Notes: generated by a model from the letters alone, not told the origin. Numbered from the stretch's first letter, positions 22,050 through 34,843 are shown. The stretch: DNA of 64,000 bases from Closterium sp. NIES-65 (GCA_948144175.1 CANXME010002324.1:186001-250000), one strand, 5' to 3'. Translations and numbers: made by a program.

Positions 22050-25000
22050 ATGCAGCCCCAGCGACGCCTGCGTGAGTCCCTCACGCCCCAGCAGCTGCGT
22101 GAGTGGTACGCTGGTTGGGGCTGTAGGGGTGGCGACGCTACTCCTACTTCCACTCCTGCTGCTTCTACTCGTGGTGGCGGCCAGATGCAGCTCCCGCGAC
22201 CCTCTCGCGTGTCTCTCACGCCTCGCCAGCTTCGTGAGTGGTACGCTCAGAGTGGAGGGTCTCTCAGTGCTGTTCGCTGCTCTTACGTGATTCGCACTGG
22301 TACTCGGACTGGTCAGCCTTGTGGGACACGTAGTCATACACAGTCCCGCTGCTTCGCCCGTCTGAGCGACGCCTGGCGTACCGTGTTTGGCGACGAGGCT
22401 GAGCTCCCCGACTGGGTGGAGTTGCTTAGGCAGAGGGTAGATATATATGCTCGTGACTATGATGCTATTCTCACTGCCATGTATGCATTGCCTACTAGTG
22501 CTGACCGTGCCGGTCACCTGTGCGTCCCGCCTGACCCAGGTATAGGACCTGCTGCTCTAGCTATTGGTGAGGCTGCTGCTCTGGGTGCTAGTGAGTCTCC
22601 TGCTCCAGGTACAGGTGCGGCTGCTGCTCTAGGTGCTAGTGAGTCTGCTTCCTCAGGTGCGGGTGAGGCTGCGCTCTCAGGTACCGCGTTGGCTTCGGCC
22701 TCCCTCACCTTTACACTTGACTCTGGGGCTTCTCGCTCCTTCTTTCGGGACCGCACCACACTCACGCCGCTTGGTCGGCCGGTTGCTGTCTCCCTGGCTG
22801 ACCCCTCTGGGGGTCCTGTCCTCGCTCACTTCTCCACTGTCCTCCCGTGTCCGGCTGCCCCCTCGGGCACCCTGTCTGGCCTGTACCTCCCCTCGTTCTC
22901 GACGAACTTGGTGAGTGGTGCAGACCTACAGGATGCGGGGGTTCACCAGTTCACTCCTGCGAGTCAGCGGGTGACCCACTGCACGGACGCACGCACAGGC
23001 CGGCACCTGGCCACGTTCTCGCGTCGGCCGGGGTCGAGCCTCTACACCCTGACCACTGAGTCTCCTCCTGTCCCCGCGTCCGGTCAGGTAGCAGCGTCGG
23101 GTAAGGTGTTTGCTACTGCGTCCAGGTCTGGTCCTGAGTCTGCCCCCTGTTCGTGTCGCCTCCTGTCTCACGAGACTCTTCTGTGGCACCACCGTCTAGG
23201 CCACCCCTCCTTGTCCCGTCTTCGGGGCATGGCTTCCCGTGTCCTTGTCTCTGGTCTTCCCCAGTCTCTCCCTCCCCTTCCCTCGGGACCAGGACCTTCC
23301 TGTGTCCCCTGTGTCGAGGGGCGCCTCAGGGCTGCTCCTCACTCCTCCCAGTTTCCCCCGACGATGGCTCCTCTGCAGACGCTTCACATGGACGTGTGGG
23401 GCCCGGCCCCCGTCCGTGGGCAGGGTCACGAGCGCTACTTCCTGTTGGTGGTTGACGACTACTCGCGTTACACCTCAGTCTTCCCCTTGCGCAGCAAGGG
23501 TGCTGTCACTGAGGTGCTGATCGACTGGATCCGCGAGGCTCGTCTCCAGCTCAGGAGGAGCTTCGGCTCGGACTTTCCTGTTCTGCGTCTGCACTCTGAC
23601 CGAGGTGGGGAGTTCTCCTCTCGCCTTCTGCGAGACTACTGTCGTGCACAGGGGATCCGCCAGACCTTTACGCTTCCGGACTCTCCACAGCAAAATGGGA
23701 TTGCTGAGCGCCGCATTGGCATGGTCATGGATGTCGCTCGTACGTCCATGATGCATGCGGCTGCCCCCCATTTTCTGTGGCCGTTTGCGGTTCGGTACGC
23801 GGCGCATCAGCTCAACCTTCACCCCAGGGTCTCTCGGCCCGCGATGTCCCCAGTGTTACTGTGGACGGGGAAGGTCGGCGATGCGTCTGCGTTCCGTGTC
23901 TGGGGATCTCGGGCGTTTGTCCGCGACTTGTCTGCGGACAAGCTGTCCCCCCGTGCTGCTCCCTGTGTCTTCCTTGGCTTCCCCCCTGACGCTCCAGGGT
24001 GGCAGTTCTACCACCCCTCCTCTCGTCGTGTTTTGTCCTCCCAGGACGTCACGTTCGACGAGTCAGTCCCCTTCTACCGCCTCTTCCCCTACCGTACTCC
24101 TTCCCTCCCCCCCCCACCGGACTTCCTGGTACCAGTTCCCCCCCCGGTAGACCCCCTCCCCCCTCAGGTTCCTGCCCCTTCAGGTGTGTCCCAGGTAGAC
24201 ACGGTCGAGCCAGTCGAGGTTGTTGCTGAGTCTGGTCCTGCTGCGGGTGCTGAGCCTGGGGGTGCTGAGCCTGGGGGTGCGAGGCCGGAGGGTGCTGAGT
24301 CTGGGGGTGCTGAGCCGGGGGGTGCTGAGCCGGAGGGTGCTACGTCAGGAGCTGCTGAGCCTGGGGGTGCTGGGCCTGGAGGTGCGGAGCCTGCGCCTGC
24401 TGGACCTGGGGGCTCTCCGGTTCTTCCGTCTCGGCGGGAGCCGCTCTCTCCACAGGAGCTGCGCGAGTGGTTTGCTCGCCGCTGGAGGCGTGCTGCTGGA
24501 GCTGGAGCTTCTTCGCCTGCTGAGGGTGCTGCCGGTCCCGGAGCTGCTGGGCCTGCGAGTCCTACTGGAGCTGGAGCTACTGAGTCTGGGGGTGCTGAGT
24601 CTGGAGCTGCTGAGCCTGGAGGTGCTGAGTCTGGAGCTGCTGAGCCTGGGGGTGCTACGTCTGGAGCTGCTGTGCCTGGGGGTGCTGAGTCTGGAGCTGC
24701 TGAGCCTGGGGTTTCTCCTGCTGCTGCGTCTCGCCGGGAGCCCCTCTCTCCACAGGAGCTGCGCGAGTGGTTTGCTCGCCGCTGGAGGAGTGCTGCTGGA
24801 GCTGGAGCTTCGTCGACCGTCGAGGGTGCTGGTGCTGCCGGTCCCGGAGCTGCTGGGCCTGCGGGTCCTACTGGAGCTGGAGCTGCTGAGGGTGTTGGTG
24901 CTGAGACTACTGCTGTCTGTCCTGGCGGTGGTTCTGCTGCTGGTGCTGCTGGAGGTCCTGCCGCTGGAGGTGTTGGTGGCGGTGGTGCTGTCGCTGAGGG

Positions 25001-27164
25001 TGCTGGTGCTGTCCCTGCTGAGTCTGGAGCTGCCGCGCGGCCTCGGCCGTACTTCGTTCCGCTCCTACAGCAGGTTCTTGGTCTTTCTCCTTCGGTAGAG
25101 TGTCCACAGCCTGTCCAGTCGCAGTCACTGTTGGAGCCTTCCTCTCCTCTGCCTGCTCCCTCTCCTTACACTGGTCCTACTGGAGGTCTTGCTGTGCGTC
25201 GTGAGCCTGCGTCTCGTCCCGCGTCGCCGGTTCGTGCTGCTCGCGCTAGTGGTCGCGGTTCGCGTCAGCGTCCTCCTCCTGTCCCTGGCACGCACCGGAT
25301 GTCTCTGCGTCCGTCCACTGCTCCTCTGCGTGCCCCTTTGCCTTCTCCTCCTGAGTCCTCTCTTCCTGCGCTTGCCGGCCCTGAGTCGGACTCTCTTCGC
25401 GCTGCGAGTCCTACTGTCACGCGTCTGCTTGCTACTGTCGTCACTGACCCCTCTTTTGAGTCCACTGCTGCGTCTGCTCTAGTCGCTGAGCTCGTTGACT
25501 TTGCTGCTCGCTGTCGTCTCGACTACGCTGCTAGTCTTGTTGCTGAGTCTGCGTCTGTCTGTCCTCCGTCCGTCGGGGGTGAGTGTGCTCTTGGCACGGA
25601 CGTCCTAGAGGACAGGCAGGAGGAGTTACAGTGTCTAGCGGCTGCTTCACCTCATCTCGCGTCTGTACTGCTTGCCCCTGAGGGAGACCCGGATGCACTA
25701 GACATCCCGACTCCGCGTTCTTACGCGGAGGCCGTAGAGGGTCCCTACTCCTCTCAGTGGCAGGCAGCTATGGATGCAGAGATGGCTTCCTGGAAGTCCA
25801 CAGGCACCTACGTTGACGCGGTTCCCCCTCCTGGGGCGAACATCGTCAGTGGCATGTGGATCTTCAGGGTGAAGCGGCCGCCGGGCTCTCCACTTGTCTT
25901 CAAGGCACGGTACGTTGCTCGTGGCTTCAGTCAGCGGCAGGGAGTTGACTACTTTCAGACCTTCTCTCCCACCCCGAAGATGACCACTCTTCGGGTGCTG
26001 CTGCACATAGCCGCTCAGCGCGACTACGAGCTTCACTCTCTCGACTTCAGCACTGCGTTCCTGCAGGGTAGCCTGCACGAGGAGATCTGGCTGCGCCGTC
26101 CACCTGGCTTCACTGGGACTTTCCCTCCTGGCACCCAGTGGAGCCTCCGACGGCCAGTCTACGGTCTCCGCCAGGCACCGCGTGAGTGGCACGACACACT
26201 GAGGACTACGCTTGCGGCTCTTGGGTTTGCTCCTTCTACTGCTGACCCGTCGCTGTTTCTGCGCACCGACACTTCACTGCCGCCGTTCTACATCCTCGTG
26301 TACGTCGACGACTTGGTCTTTGCCACAGCGGACACTGCTGGACTCGCCTACGTGAAGTCCGAACTGCTGAAGAGACACACGTGCACAGACCTGGGTGAAC
26401 TGCGCAGCTACCTTGGCTTGCAGATCACTCGGGACAGAGCACGCCGCACCATTACCTTGACTCAGTCACACATGGTGCAGCAGGTCCTTCAGCGCTTTGG
26501 CTTCACGTACTCCTCGCCTCAGGCCACTCCTCTGCCTACTCGCCACTCACTCTCAGCTCTGCCTTCGGATGAGTCCGTAGAGTCGAGTGGTCCGTATGCA
26601 GAGCTTGTTGGCTGCCTCATGTACCTGATGACCTGCACACGACCTGACCTTGCATACCCTCTGAGCATTCTTGCACGCTATGTTGCTCCTGGGAGACACA
26701 GACCAGAGCACATGGCTGCAGCGAAGAGGGTATTGCGCTACCTGTGCAGTACGTCGGGCATGGGGCTAGTGCTTGGAGGGCGGAGTCCAGTGGTCCTTAC
26801 CGGCCACGCGGACGCTTCTTGGGCTGACGACCAGGCTACGCAGCGGTCGTCACAGGGTTACACCTTCAGCCTTGGTTCCGGCTCTGTCTCGTGGCGGTCT
26901 ACTCGCTCGTCTTCGGTTCTCGGCTCCAGTTGTGAGGCTGAGATCTACGCCGGGGCCATGGCTGCACAGGAGCTTCGCTGGCTCACCTACCTGCTGACTG
27001 ACCTTGGAGAGCCACCTCGTTCTCCTCCAGTGCTGTACGTAGACAACAAGGCCATGCTGGCCTTGTGTCGAGAGCAGCGCTTGGAGCACAGAACGAAGCA
27101 CATTGCTCTCCGCTACTTCCTTGCTCGTGAGCTGCAGCAGCGTGGTCAGTTGCGACTTGCGTAG
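22050..27164 (+). pseudogene. e2 polyprotein lacking the capsid region, nonsense in RNase H
   Basis: First ATG of the long frame is at 22050. The usual Gag capsid segment is absent; the frame opens with two copies of an LTP[QR]QLREWYA motif, then the Cys/His module (SYVIRTGTRTGQPCG...H...RCFARLSDAW). Protease DSGAS lies at about 22721, pre-integrase HHRLGH at 23190, integrase from 23380, two SPQELREWFARRW modules in the linker, RT YVDD at about 26302 and RNase H to the end. At 27162 a TAC codon, as in e1, is TAG, cutting off the last roughly 40 codons that would run to about 27284. Otherwise the frame is open for about 1700 codons. It may use partner Gag in trans; this is inference. Confidence 0.9.
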
Positions 27165-27489
27165 GTGGCCTCTGAGGCCAACACTGCTGATGTGTTCACC
27201 AAGGCACTCGCGCCTTGTGACCATCAGCGCTTTTGCACCCAGCTGGGTCTTGTGCCTGTCTTGCCTCACTTGCTCTCCTCTTGACTTCACTTGTACTGTG
27301 ACATATATATATACCTGCTCTTGCTTGTCTAGTTTTATATATATGTCTGTACCCTGCATGTGAACTGGCCTCTGGCCCTGCTCTTGTGCTCGGACTGTGT
27401 GGTGACTTTGTGATCCACCCTGAGCTTGCTTTGCTTTGCTTGACTGGTCTTGTGACCCCTTGTTCTCCCCCACTTTGCCTATGGGGGTG

Positions 27490-27621
27490 TGTCAAACATT
27501 ATATATGTTCTGCTTGTGTAGGCTACAGTGGGTTAGCCTATAGGGGGTACACAATTCTAGGGTTTCCTACTTGTACTCATTTCACTGCTAGTTCATTCAT
27601 TCCTGTTCGCTTATTCTCACA
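27490..27621 (+). repeat. 3' LTR of e2
   Basis: 132 bp, two differences from the 5' LTR (TGTAGG for TGTTGG; ATTCCTG for ATTTCTG). The target copy AAAAC follows. Confidence 0.95.
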
Positions 27622-28020
27622 AAAACTTCCAGCATGATGGGTGGATTTCGACGTGGTGGTAGCCTGACTTGAGATCGATTGTGAACATCCAGTCGTGTGG
27701 GCGAATGATTTCCGCGACCCGACTCAAGCCTTCGTACTTGAACTTGGGAACTTGGAGGTGAGCGTTGACCTTCCGCAGGTCAAGGATGAGCCGGCATTTG
27801 TCTCGTTGCTCCACAACATTGAGCGGGCTGATGCACGTCAGTGCGGCTTTCAACGAGACATGCATCGCGGCGCCTGACGCGATGAGGTCGCTAACCGTGT
27901 CTTGGGTGAATGCCATGTGTGCTTGAACGCCTGCGTGATTGGGCGCTTCGAAGGGGAGAGGCTCTGCGCCCTTCCATGGTAGCCAGTACCCTTTGGCAAT
28001 GATGGAAAGGATAAGACTGC
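27622..28020 (-). pseudogene. N-terminal RT of the PAT-like element (fragment 2)
   Basis: Carries the first RT blocks: a CISPLNVVEQ segment, then KCRLILDLRKVNAHL and MFTIDLKSGYHHVEI, where the first catalytic Asp lies in IDLKSGYH. It is bounded by the e2 breakpoint on the left and the e3 breakpoint on the right (duplication ACTGC at 28016-28020). Read on the minus strand it continues in frame from fragment 1 and into fragment 3. Confidence 0.9.
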
Positions 28021-28151
28021 TGTCAGATTATTATAGCTGATGCATGTTTGTAGGCTATAGTGGGGTAGCACATATGGGGTACAGCTTTCTAGGGTTGTAT
28101 TTGTACCCAACTCTGACTTAGTCATTCTCATTCCTGCTCATTTATTTCACA
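28021..28151 (+). repeat. 5' LTR of e3
   Basis: 131 bp with the family core GGCTATAGTGGGGTAGC...ATGGGGTACA. The matching 3' LTR survives only as its terminal nine bases. Confidence 0.9.
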
Positions 28152-28254
28152 TGGTATAGAGCGAGTTCCCTGTGGGAACGTTGCCTAGGGCCCACCGAAG
28201 CGCGCCCCGAGGCGCGCACCTTTTTTTTAGCGACCCCTCGAGTCGCCCTTTCCC

Positions 28255-29143
28255 TCGTGGCCCCGCCGTCCCTCAGACGCGGCCCCGCCACCCCTTCTGA
28301 TCGCGGCCCCGCCACCCGATCGCGGCCCCGCCGCCACGTCGCGGCCCCGCCACCCGATCGCGGCCCCGCCGCCAGCTACGAAGCGGCCCCGCCACCTGCT
28401 CGACGCGGCCCTGCCGCCTGCTCTGACGCGGCCCTGCCGCCTACTCTAACGCGGCCCCGCCGCCCGCTACGACGCGGCCCCGCCGCCTGCTCTGACGCGG
28501 CCCCGCCGCCACCTCTTACGCGGCCCCGCCGCCACCTCTGACGCGGCCCCGCTGCCTGATCTGACGCGGCCCCGCCGCCACCTCTGACGCGGCCCCGCCG
28601 CCTGATCTGACACGGCCCCGCCGCCGCCTCTGACGCGGCCCCGCCGCCTGCTCTGACGCGGCCCCGCCGCCCGCTACGACGCGGCCCAGCCGCCTACTAC
28701 GACGCGGCCCCGCCGCCCGCTACGCCGCCGGCCCCGCCGCCTGCTCAGCCGCGGCTCCGCCGCCCTCTCTGCCGGCCCCGCCGCTCCACCAGCCGCGGCC
28801 CCGCCGTCCCCGCCGCTGCACCTGCCGGCCCTGCTACTTCGGCCCCGCTGCCCCTGATCTCGCGGCCCCGCCACCCTACCTGCAGCAGCCTAGCCGCCCA
28901 CCTGCAGCAGCCGAGCAGCAGTGCAGCCGAGCCGCCCCGCACCCGAGCCGCCCTGCCGCCGAGCCGCCCGGGAGCCGAGCCGCCCTGCACCCGAGCCGCC
29001 CTGCCGCCGAGCCGCTCGGGAGCCGAGCCGCCCTGCACCAGAGCCGCCCTACCGCCGAGCCGCCCGGGAGCCGAGCCGCCCAGCAGCCGAGTCGCTGAGT
29101 AGCCGAGCCGCCCTTCTGCAGAGTTGCCCGGCCTGCCCTGCCT
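28255..29143 (+). repeat. GC-rich leader minisatellite of e3
   Basis: CGCGGCCCCGCCGCC(T/A)G-type tandem units of about 20 bp, then GCCGAGCCGCCC units from about 28925. Equivalent in position to the e1 and e2 leaders, and ending at GGTGAG (29144-29149). Confidence 0.82.
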
Positions 29144-29211
29144 GGTGAGCACAGTCCCACTGTCACTGCGTGCTCTTCCCCTACTGCTTGCACTGCTTCG
29201 CTGTCGTCGTC

Positions 29212-32200
29212 ATGGCTACCCCTAGTGTCCTAGCTTTTGACGCTGAGGGTCGCGCCATTGACTTTGAGGTCTGGGTAGACGACCTGCAGTTGTTTTTACA
29301 GTGCGATAGGGTAGACGGCCTCTCTCTCTTTGACCTTACCTCTGGCGCCTCTCCTGCTCCTGCTGCTGATGCTGATCCCACTGTGCGCTCTCAGTGGGCC
29401 ACCCGCAATGCTGCTGCACGTCTTGCTGTGCGTCGCCACCTCCCTACCTCTGAGCGCGCGCACTTTAGTCAGTACAAGAGTGCTCAGACCTTGTACGACG
29501 CTGTAGTTGCGCGCTACTCCTCCCCTGCCACTGCTGCACTGAGCCGTCTCATGCTACCCTACCTCTTTCCTGACCTCTCTGCCTTTCCCACTGTCGCTGA
29601 CCTCATTACGCACCTCCGCACTAGTGACACTCGCTACCGCGCCGCCCTTCCTGCTGAGTTCTACGCTAAGAACCCCCCCCCCCATGTACATCGCTCTCTA
29701 CTACGTAGTCGCGCGCCTCCCTGACTCCCTTCGTGTAGTCAGGGACCACTTTCTCGCAGTCTGTCCCACCACCCTCACCGTCGACGTCCTCGAGAAGGCC
29801 CTCCTCGCAGCGGAGAAGAGCATAGTCGCTGTAGGAGCTTCTCGTGGAGACCCTCGCACCCCCATCTTTGAGGGGTGCTCTCCTTCCCCCTTGCTGCCCT
29901 CTGTTGCCTCTGCTGCTGCTGCCGACCTGCTTGGTCTTGAGTCGGTCGGCGCGGCGTCTGCCCCTAGTGGGAGACGTCGCTCTGGCAAGGGCAAGGGGGG
30001 CAAGGGCGCGGGTGGAGCTGGAGGGGGCGGTGGCGGTGGCGGCGGAGGCGGCGGAGGGAGTGGGGGTGGCGGCGGGAGTGGTGGCGGGGGTGGTGGTGGT
30101 GGTGGCAGCAGCGGCGGAGGCGGCGGTGGTGGTGGCAGCGGTGGTGGTGGTGGCAGCGGCGGAGGTGGAGGCGGCGGAGGAGGCAGCGGAGGAGGCGGTG
30201 GTGGTGGAGGGGGTGGAGCTGGTCGGGGTGGTACCCAGCAGCGGAGCGGCGGTGGTGGTGGCCAGCGCTCGCAGCAGCAGCAGCAGCAGCGTTCGCGGGA
30301 CATCCCTCCGCCTCAGCAGCTTCGTGAGTGGTACACTCAGCGTCAGAGGGGTGGGGGTACTGGTCCTTGCACCTACGTCCTTCGTTCCGGCGACCGTGCG
30401 GGTGAGCAGTGTGGGGGTGCCCACCCCACCCAGCGCTGCTTTGGCCGCCTGACGGACGCTTGGCGTCAGCAGTTCCCCGGGGCTAGTGAGATCCCTCGCT
30501 GGGATGAGCTTCTTAGGGTTGGTGTAGCGATCTTTGATCTTGATTTTGATGCTATCCTTGCTGCTATGTATACTGTGACTATTATTGAGGAGACTGAGGG
30601 TTACCGGTGTTTCCAGCCCGACCCGGGCATTGGTACTGCTGCGCTAGGTGCTTGTGAGGCTGCTGCTCTAGGTGCCAGTGCGTCTGCGCTCTCAGGTACT
30701 GGTGAGACTGCGCTCTCAGGTACTGCGTCGCCCTCGTCCTCCCTTACTTTCACACTTGACTCTGGGGCTTCTCGCTCCTTCTTTCGAGACCGCACCACCC
30801 TTACGCCGCTTGGCCGGCCGGTTGCCGTCTCCCTGGCTGACCCCTCTGGGGGTCCTGTCCTCTCTCACTTCTCCACTGTCCTCCCGTGTCCGGCTGCCCC
30901 TTCGGGCACCCTGTCTGGTCCGTACCTTCCCTCGTTCTCTACGAACTTGGTGAGTAGCGTGGACCTACAGGATGTGGGGGTTCACCAGTTCACTCCTGCG
31001 AGTCAGCGGGTGACCCACTGCACGGAGGCACGCACAGGCCGACACCTGGCCACGTTCTCGCGTCGGCCGGGGTCGAGTCTCTACACCCTGACCGTTGAGT
31101 CTCCCCCTGTCCCTGCGTCTGGTCAGGTGGCTGCGTCAGGTCAGGTGCTTGCTGCTGCGTCCCGGTCAGGTCCTGAGTCTGCCCCCTGTTCTTGTCGCAT
31201 CCTGTCTCACGAGACTCTCCTGTGGCACCACCGTCTTGGCCACCCCTCCTTGCCCCGTCTTCAGAGCATGGCTTCTCGTGTCCTGTGTCCCCTGTGTCGA
31301 GGGTCGCCTCAGGGCTGCTCCTCACTCCTCCCAGTTCCCCCCGACAGAGGCTCCTCTGGAGACGCTTCACATGGACGTGTGGGGCCCAGCCCCCGTCCGT
31401 GGGCAGGGTCACGAGCGCTACTTTCTGTTGGTGGTTGACGGCTTCTCGCGTTACACCACAGTCCTCCCCTTGCGCAGCAAGGGTGCTGTCACTGAGGTGC
31501 TGATCGACTGGATCCGCGAGGCTCGTCTCCAGCTCAGGAAGAGCTTCGGCTCGGACTTTCCTGTTCTGCGTCTGCACTCGGACAGAGGCGGAGAGTTCTC
31601 CTCGCGCCTTCTGCGTGACTACTGTCGTGCACGGGGGATCTGCCAGACCTTCACGCTTTCGGACTCTCCACAGCAAAATGGGATTGCTGAGCGCCGCATT
31701 GGCATGGTCATGGATGTCGCTCGTACGTCCATGATGCATGCGGCTGCCCCCCATTTTCTGTGGCCGTTTGCGGTGAGGTACGCGGCGCATCAGCTCAACC
31801 TTCACCCCAGGGTCTCTCGGCCCGCGATGTCCCTAGTCTTGCTGTGGACGGGGAAGGTTGGCGATGCGTCGGCGTTCCGTGTCTGGGGATCTCGGGCGTT
31901 TGTCCGCGACTTGTCTGCAGACAAGCTGTCCCCTCGTGCTGCTCCCTGTGTCTTCCTTGGCTTCCCCACTGACGCTCCAGGGTGGCAGTTTTACCACCCC
32001 TCCTCTCGTCGTGTTCTGTCCTCCCAGGACGTCACGTTCGACGAGTCAGTCCCCTTCTACCGCCTCTTCCCCTACCGCACTCCTTCCCTCCCCCCTCCGC
32101 CGGACTTCCTTGTGCCGGTTCCCCCCCCGGTAGACCCCCTCCCCCCTCAGGTTCCTGCCCCCTCAGGTGTGTCCCAGGTAGACGCAGTTGACCCGGTCGA

Positions 32201-34315
32201 GGTTACTGGTGACTCTGATGCTGCTGCGGGTGCTGAGCGTGGGGGTGCTGACTCTGGGGGTGCTGTGCGCGGGGGTGCCGGGCCTGGAGGTGCTGCTACT
32301 GGGGGTGCTGAGCCTGGGGGTGCTGGGCCTGGGGGTACTACTGCGGAGGGTGCTGAGCCGGGGGGTGCTGTGCCTGGAGCTGCTGAGCCTGGGGGTGCTG
32401 AGTTGGGAGCTGCTGAGCCTGGGGGTGCTGAGCCTGGGGTTTCTCCTGCTGCTGCGTCTCAACGGGAGCCCCTCTCTCCACAGGAGCTGCGCGAGTGGTT
32501 TGCTCGCCGCTGGAGGCGTGCTGCTGGAGCTGGAGCTTCTTCGACCGTCGAGGGTGCTGGTACTGCCGGTCCCGGAGCTGCTGGGCCTGCGGGTCCTCCT
32601 GGAGCTGGAGCTGCTGAGGGTGTTGGTGCTGAGACCACTGCTGTCTGTCCTCGCGGTGGTTCTGCTGCTGGTACTGCTGGAGGTCCTGCCGCTGGAGGTG
32701 TTGGTGGCGCTGGTACTGTCGCTGAGGGTGCTGGTGCTGTCCCTGCTGAGTCTGGAGCTGCCGCGCGGCCTCGGCCGTACTTCGTTCCGCTCCTGCAGCA
32801 GGTTCTTGGTCTTTCTCCTCCGGTAGAGTGTCCACAGCCTGTCCAGTCGCAGTCACTGTTGGAGCCTTCCTCTCCTCTGCCTGCTCCCTCTCCTTACACT
32901 GGTCCTACTGGAGGTCTTACTGAGCGTCGTGAGCCTGCGTCTCGTCCCGCGTCGCTTGTTCGTGCTGCTCGCGCTAGTGGTCGCGGTTCGCGTCAGCGTC
33001 CTCCTCCTTTCCCTGGCACGCACCGGATGTCTCTGCGTCCGTCCACTGCTCCTCTGCGTGCCCCTTTGCCTTCTCCTCCTGAGTCCTCTCTTCCTGCGCT
33101 TGCCGACCCTAAGTCGGACTCTCTTCGTGCTGCCAGTCCTACTGTCACGCGTCTGCTTGCTACTGTCGTCACTGACCCCTCGTTTGAGTCCACTGCTGCG
33201 TGTGCTCTTGTCGCTGAGCTCGTCGACTTTGCTGCTCGCTATCGTCTAGACTACGCTGCTAGTCTTGTTGCTGAGTCTGCGTCTGTCTGTCCTCCGTCCG
33301 TCGGGGGTGAGTGTGCTCTTGGCACGGACGTCCTAGAGGACAGGCAGGAGGAGTTACAGTGTCTGGCTGCTGCTTCACCTCATCTCGCGTCTGTACTGCT
33401 TGCTTCTGAGGGAGACCCGGATGCACTAGACATCCCGACTCCGCGCTCTTACGCGGAGGCCGTAGAGGGTCCCTACTCCTCTCAGTGGCAGGCAGCTATG
33501 GATGCAGAGATGGCTTCCTGGAAGTCCACAGGCACCTACGTTGACGCAGTTCCCCCTCCTGGGGCGAACATCGTCAGTGGCATGTGGATCTTCCGGGTGA
33601 AGCGGCCGCCGGGCTTTCCACCTGTCTTCAAGGCGCGGTACGTTGCTCGTGGCTTCAGCCAGCGGCAGGGAGTTGACTACTTTCAGACCTTCTCTCCCAC
33701 CCCGAAGATGACCACTCTTCGGGTGCTGCTGCACATAGCCGCTCAGCGCGACTACGAGCTTCACTCTCTCGACTTCAGCACTGCGTTCCTGCAGGGTAGC
33801 CTGCACGAGGAGATCTGGCTGCGCCGTCCACCTGGCTTCACTGGGACTTTCCCTCCTGGCACCCAGTGGAGCCTCCGACGGCCAGTCTACGGTCTCCGCC
33901 AGGCACCGCGTGAGTGGCACGACACACTGAGGACTACGCTTGCGGCTCTTGGGTTTGCTCCGTCTACTGCTGACCCGTCGCTGTTTCTGCGCACCGACAC
34001 TTCACTGCCGCCGTTCTACATCCTCGTGTACGTCGACGACTTGGTCTTTGCCACCGCGGACACTGCTGGACTCGCCTACGTGAAGTCCGAGCTACTGAAG
34101 AGACACACGTGCACAGACCTGGGTGAACTGCGCAGCTACCTTGGCTTGCAGATCACTCGGGACAGAGCACGCCGCACCATCACCTTGACTCAGTCACACA
34201 TGGTGCAGCAGGTCCTTCAGCGCTTCGGCTTCACGTACTCCTCGCCTCAGGCCACTCCTCTGTCTACTCGCCACTCACTCTCAGCTCTGCCTTCGGATGA
34301 GTCCGTAGAGTCGAG
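29212..34315 (+). pseudogene. e3 Gag-Pol remnant with two frameshifts and lost C-terminus
   Basis: ATG at 29212 (MATPSVLAFDAEG). An 11-base C-run at 29673-29683 shifts the frame within Gag. The second frame then carries the Gly-rich linker, a Cys/His module (CTYVLRSGDRAGEQCG near 30370), protease DSGAS (about 30760) and HHRLGH (about 31230). A deletion of about 56 bp at 31284/31285, relative to e2, removes the segment between the HH and CC parts of the pre-integrase zinc motif and shifts frame again. Integrase, linker and RT with YVDD (about 34033) follow to the deletion point at 34315. It is non-functional on several counts. Confidence 0.9.
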
Positions 34316-34330
34316 TTATTTCACAACTGC

Positions 34331-34535
34331 TGTCGCACCATGATAGCCACCAATGGAGGCTGTTGCGCAATCGCATTCGCATGATGGACACCATGTTGTC
34401 CGTTATTGCGTGCTCGTATGGGTCCCAATGAGCACTCCGCCTCTCGCCTTCCACTTCTGCAATTAATGGGCAACCGAGGTTGTGTGGGGGGGGACCAGGG
34501 CCAAGGTCGATTAGACGCGAGATAATACGGGACAC
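34331..34535 (-). pseudogene. Start of the RT frame of the PAT-like element (fragment 1)
   Basis: Short open segment (LGCPLIAEVEGERR...RNSLHWWLSWCDSS) that reads without a stop across the e3 breakpoint into fragment 2. It has no catalytic motif of its own. The true start codon is uncertain because the frame opens just downstream (minus sense) of a homopolymer tract. Confidence 0.7.
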
Positions 34536-34593
34536 TCGTCGGGCAAACTATGTCGCTTGTCTTCTACCGCCGTCGTGCCTCCCCGCACTCCCG

Positions 34594-34595
<2 letters not shown>

Positions 34596-34631
<36 letters not shown>

Positions 34632-34769
34632 GCTTGCGCAGTCATCAGCTTTAATACCCTTGCAAGGTTTTTTTTTTTTTTTTTTTTTTTTACATTGCCT
34701 TACAACGAGATCGGCGCATTTGCGTCACTTGGTCCCTCGACCTTGTTCATCACGATGTCGTCGTGATAG

Positions 34770-34843
<74 letters not shown>

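Larger units (their letters stand above)
20677..27621 (+). mobile_element. Copia-type LTR retrotransposon e2
   Basis: LTRs 20677-20808 and 27490-27621 (132 bp, two visible mismatches), ending TTCTCACA. Target duplication AAAAC at 20672-20676 and 27622-27626. Primer site TGGTATAGAGCGGG follows the 5' LTR. It is inserted within the RT codons of the PAT-like element. It is related to e1 but lacks the capsid part of Gag and has a nonsense codon in RNase H. Confidence 0.95.
28021..34325 (+). mobile_element. Copia-type LTR retrotransposon e3, 3' end deleted
   Basis: 5' LTR 28021-28151 (131 bp, TGTCAGATT...ATTTCACA), followed by primer site TGGTATAGAGCGAG. At the other end the RT codons stop abruptly at GAGTCGAGT and only the last nine bases of the LTR (TATTTCACA) remain, ending at 34325. 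The target duplication ACTGC is still present at 28016-28020 and 34326-34330. The insertion was therefore complete, and the end of RT, all of RNase H, the 3' untranslated region and nearly all of the 3' LTR were lost later. Confidence 0.93.
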
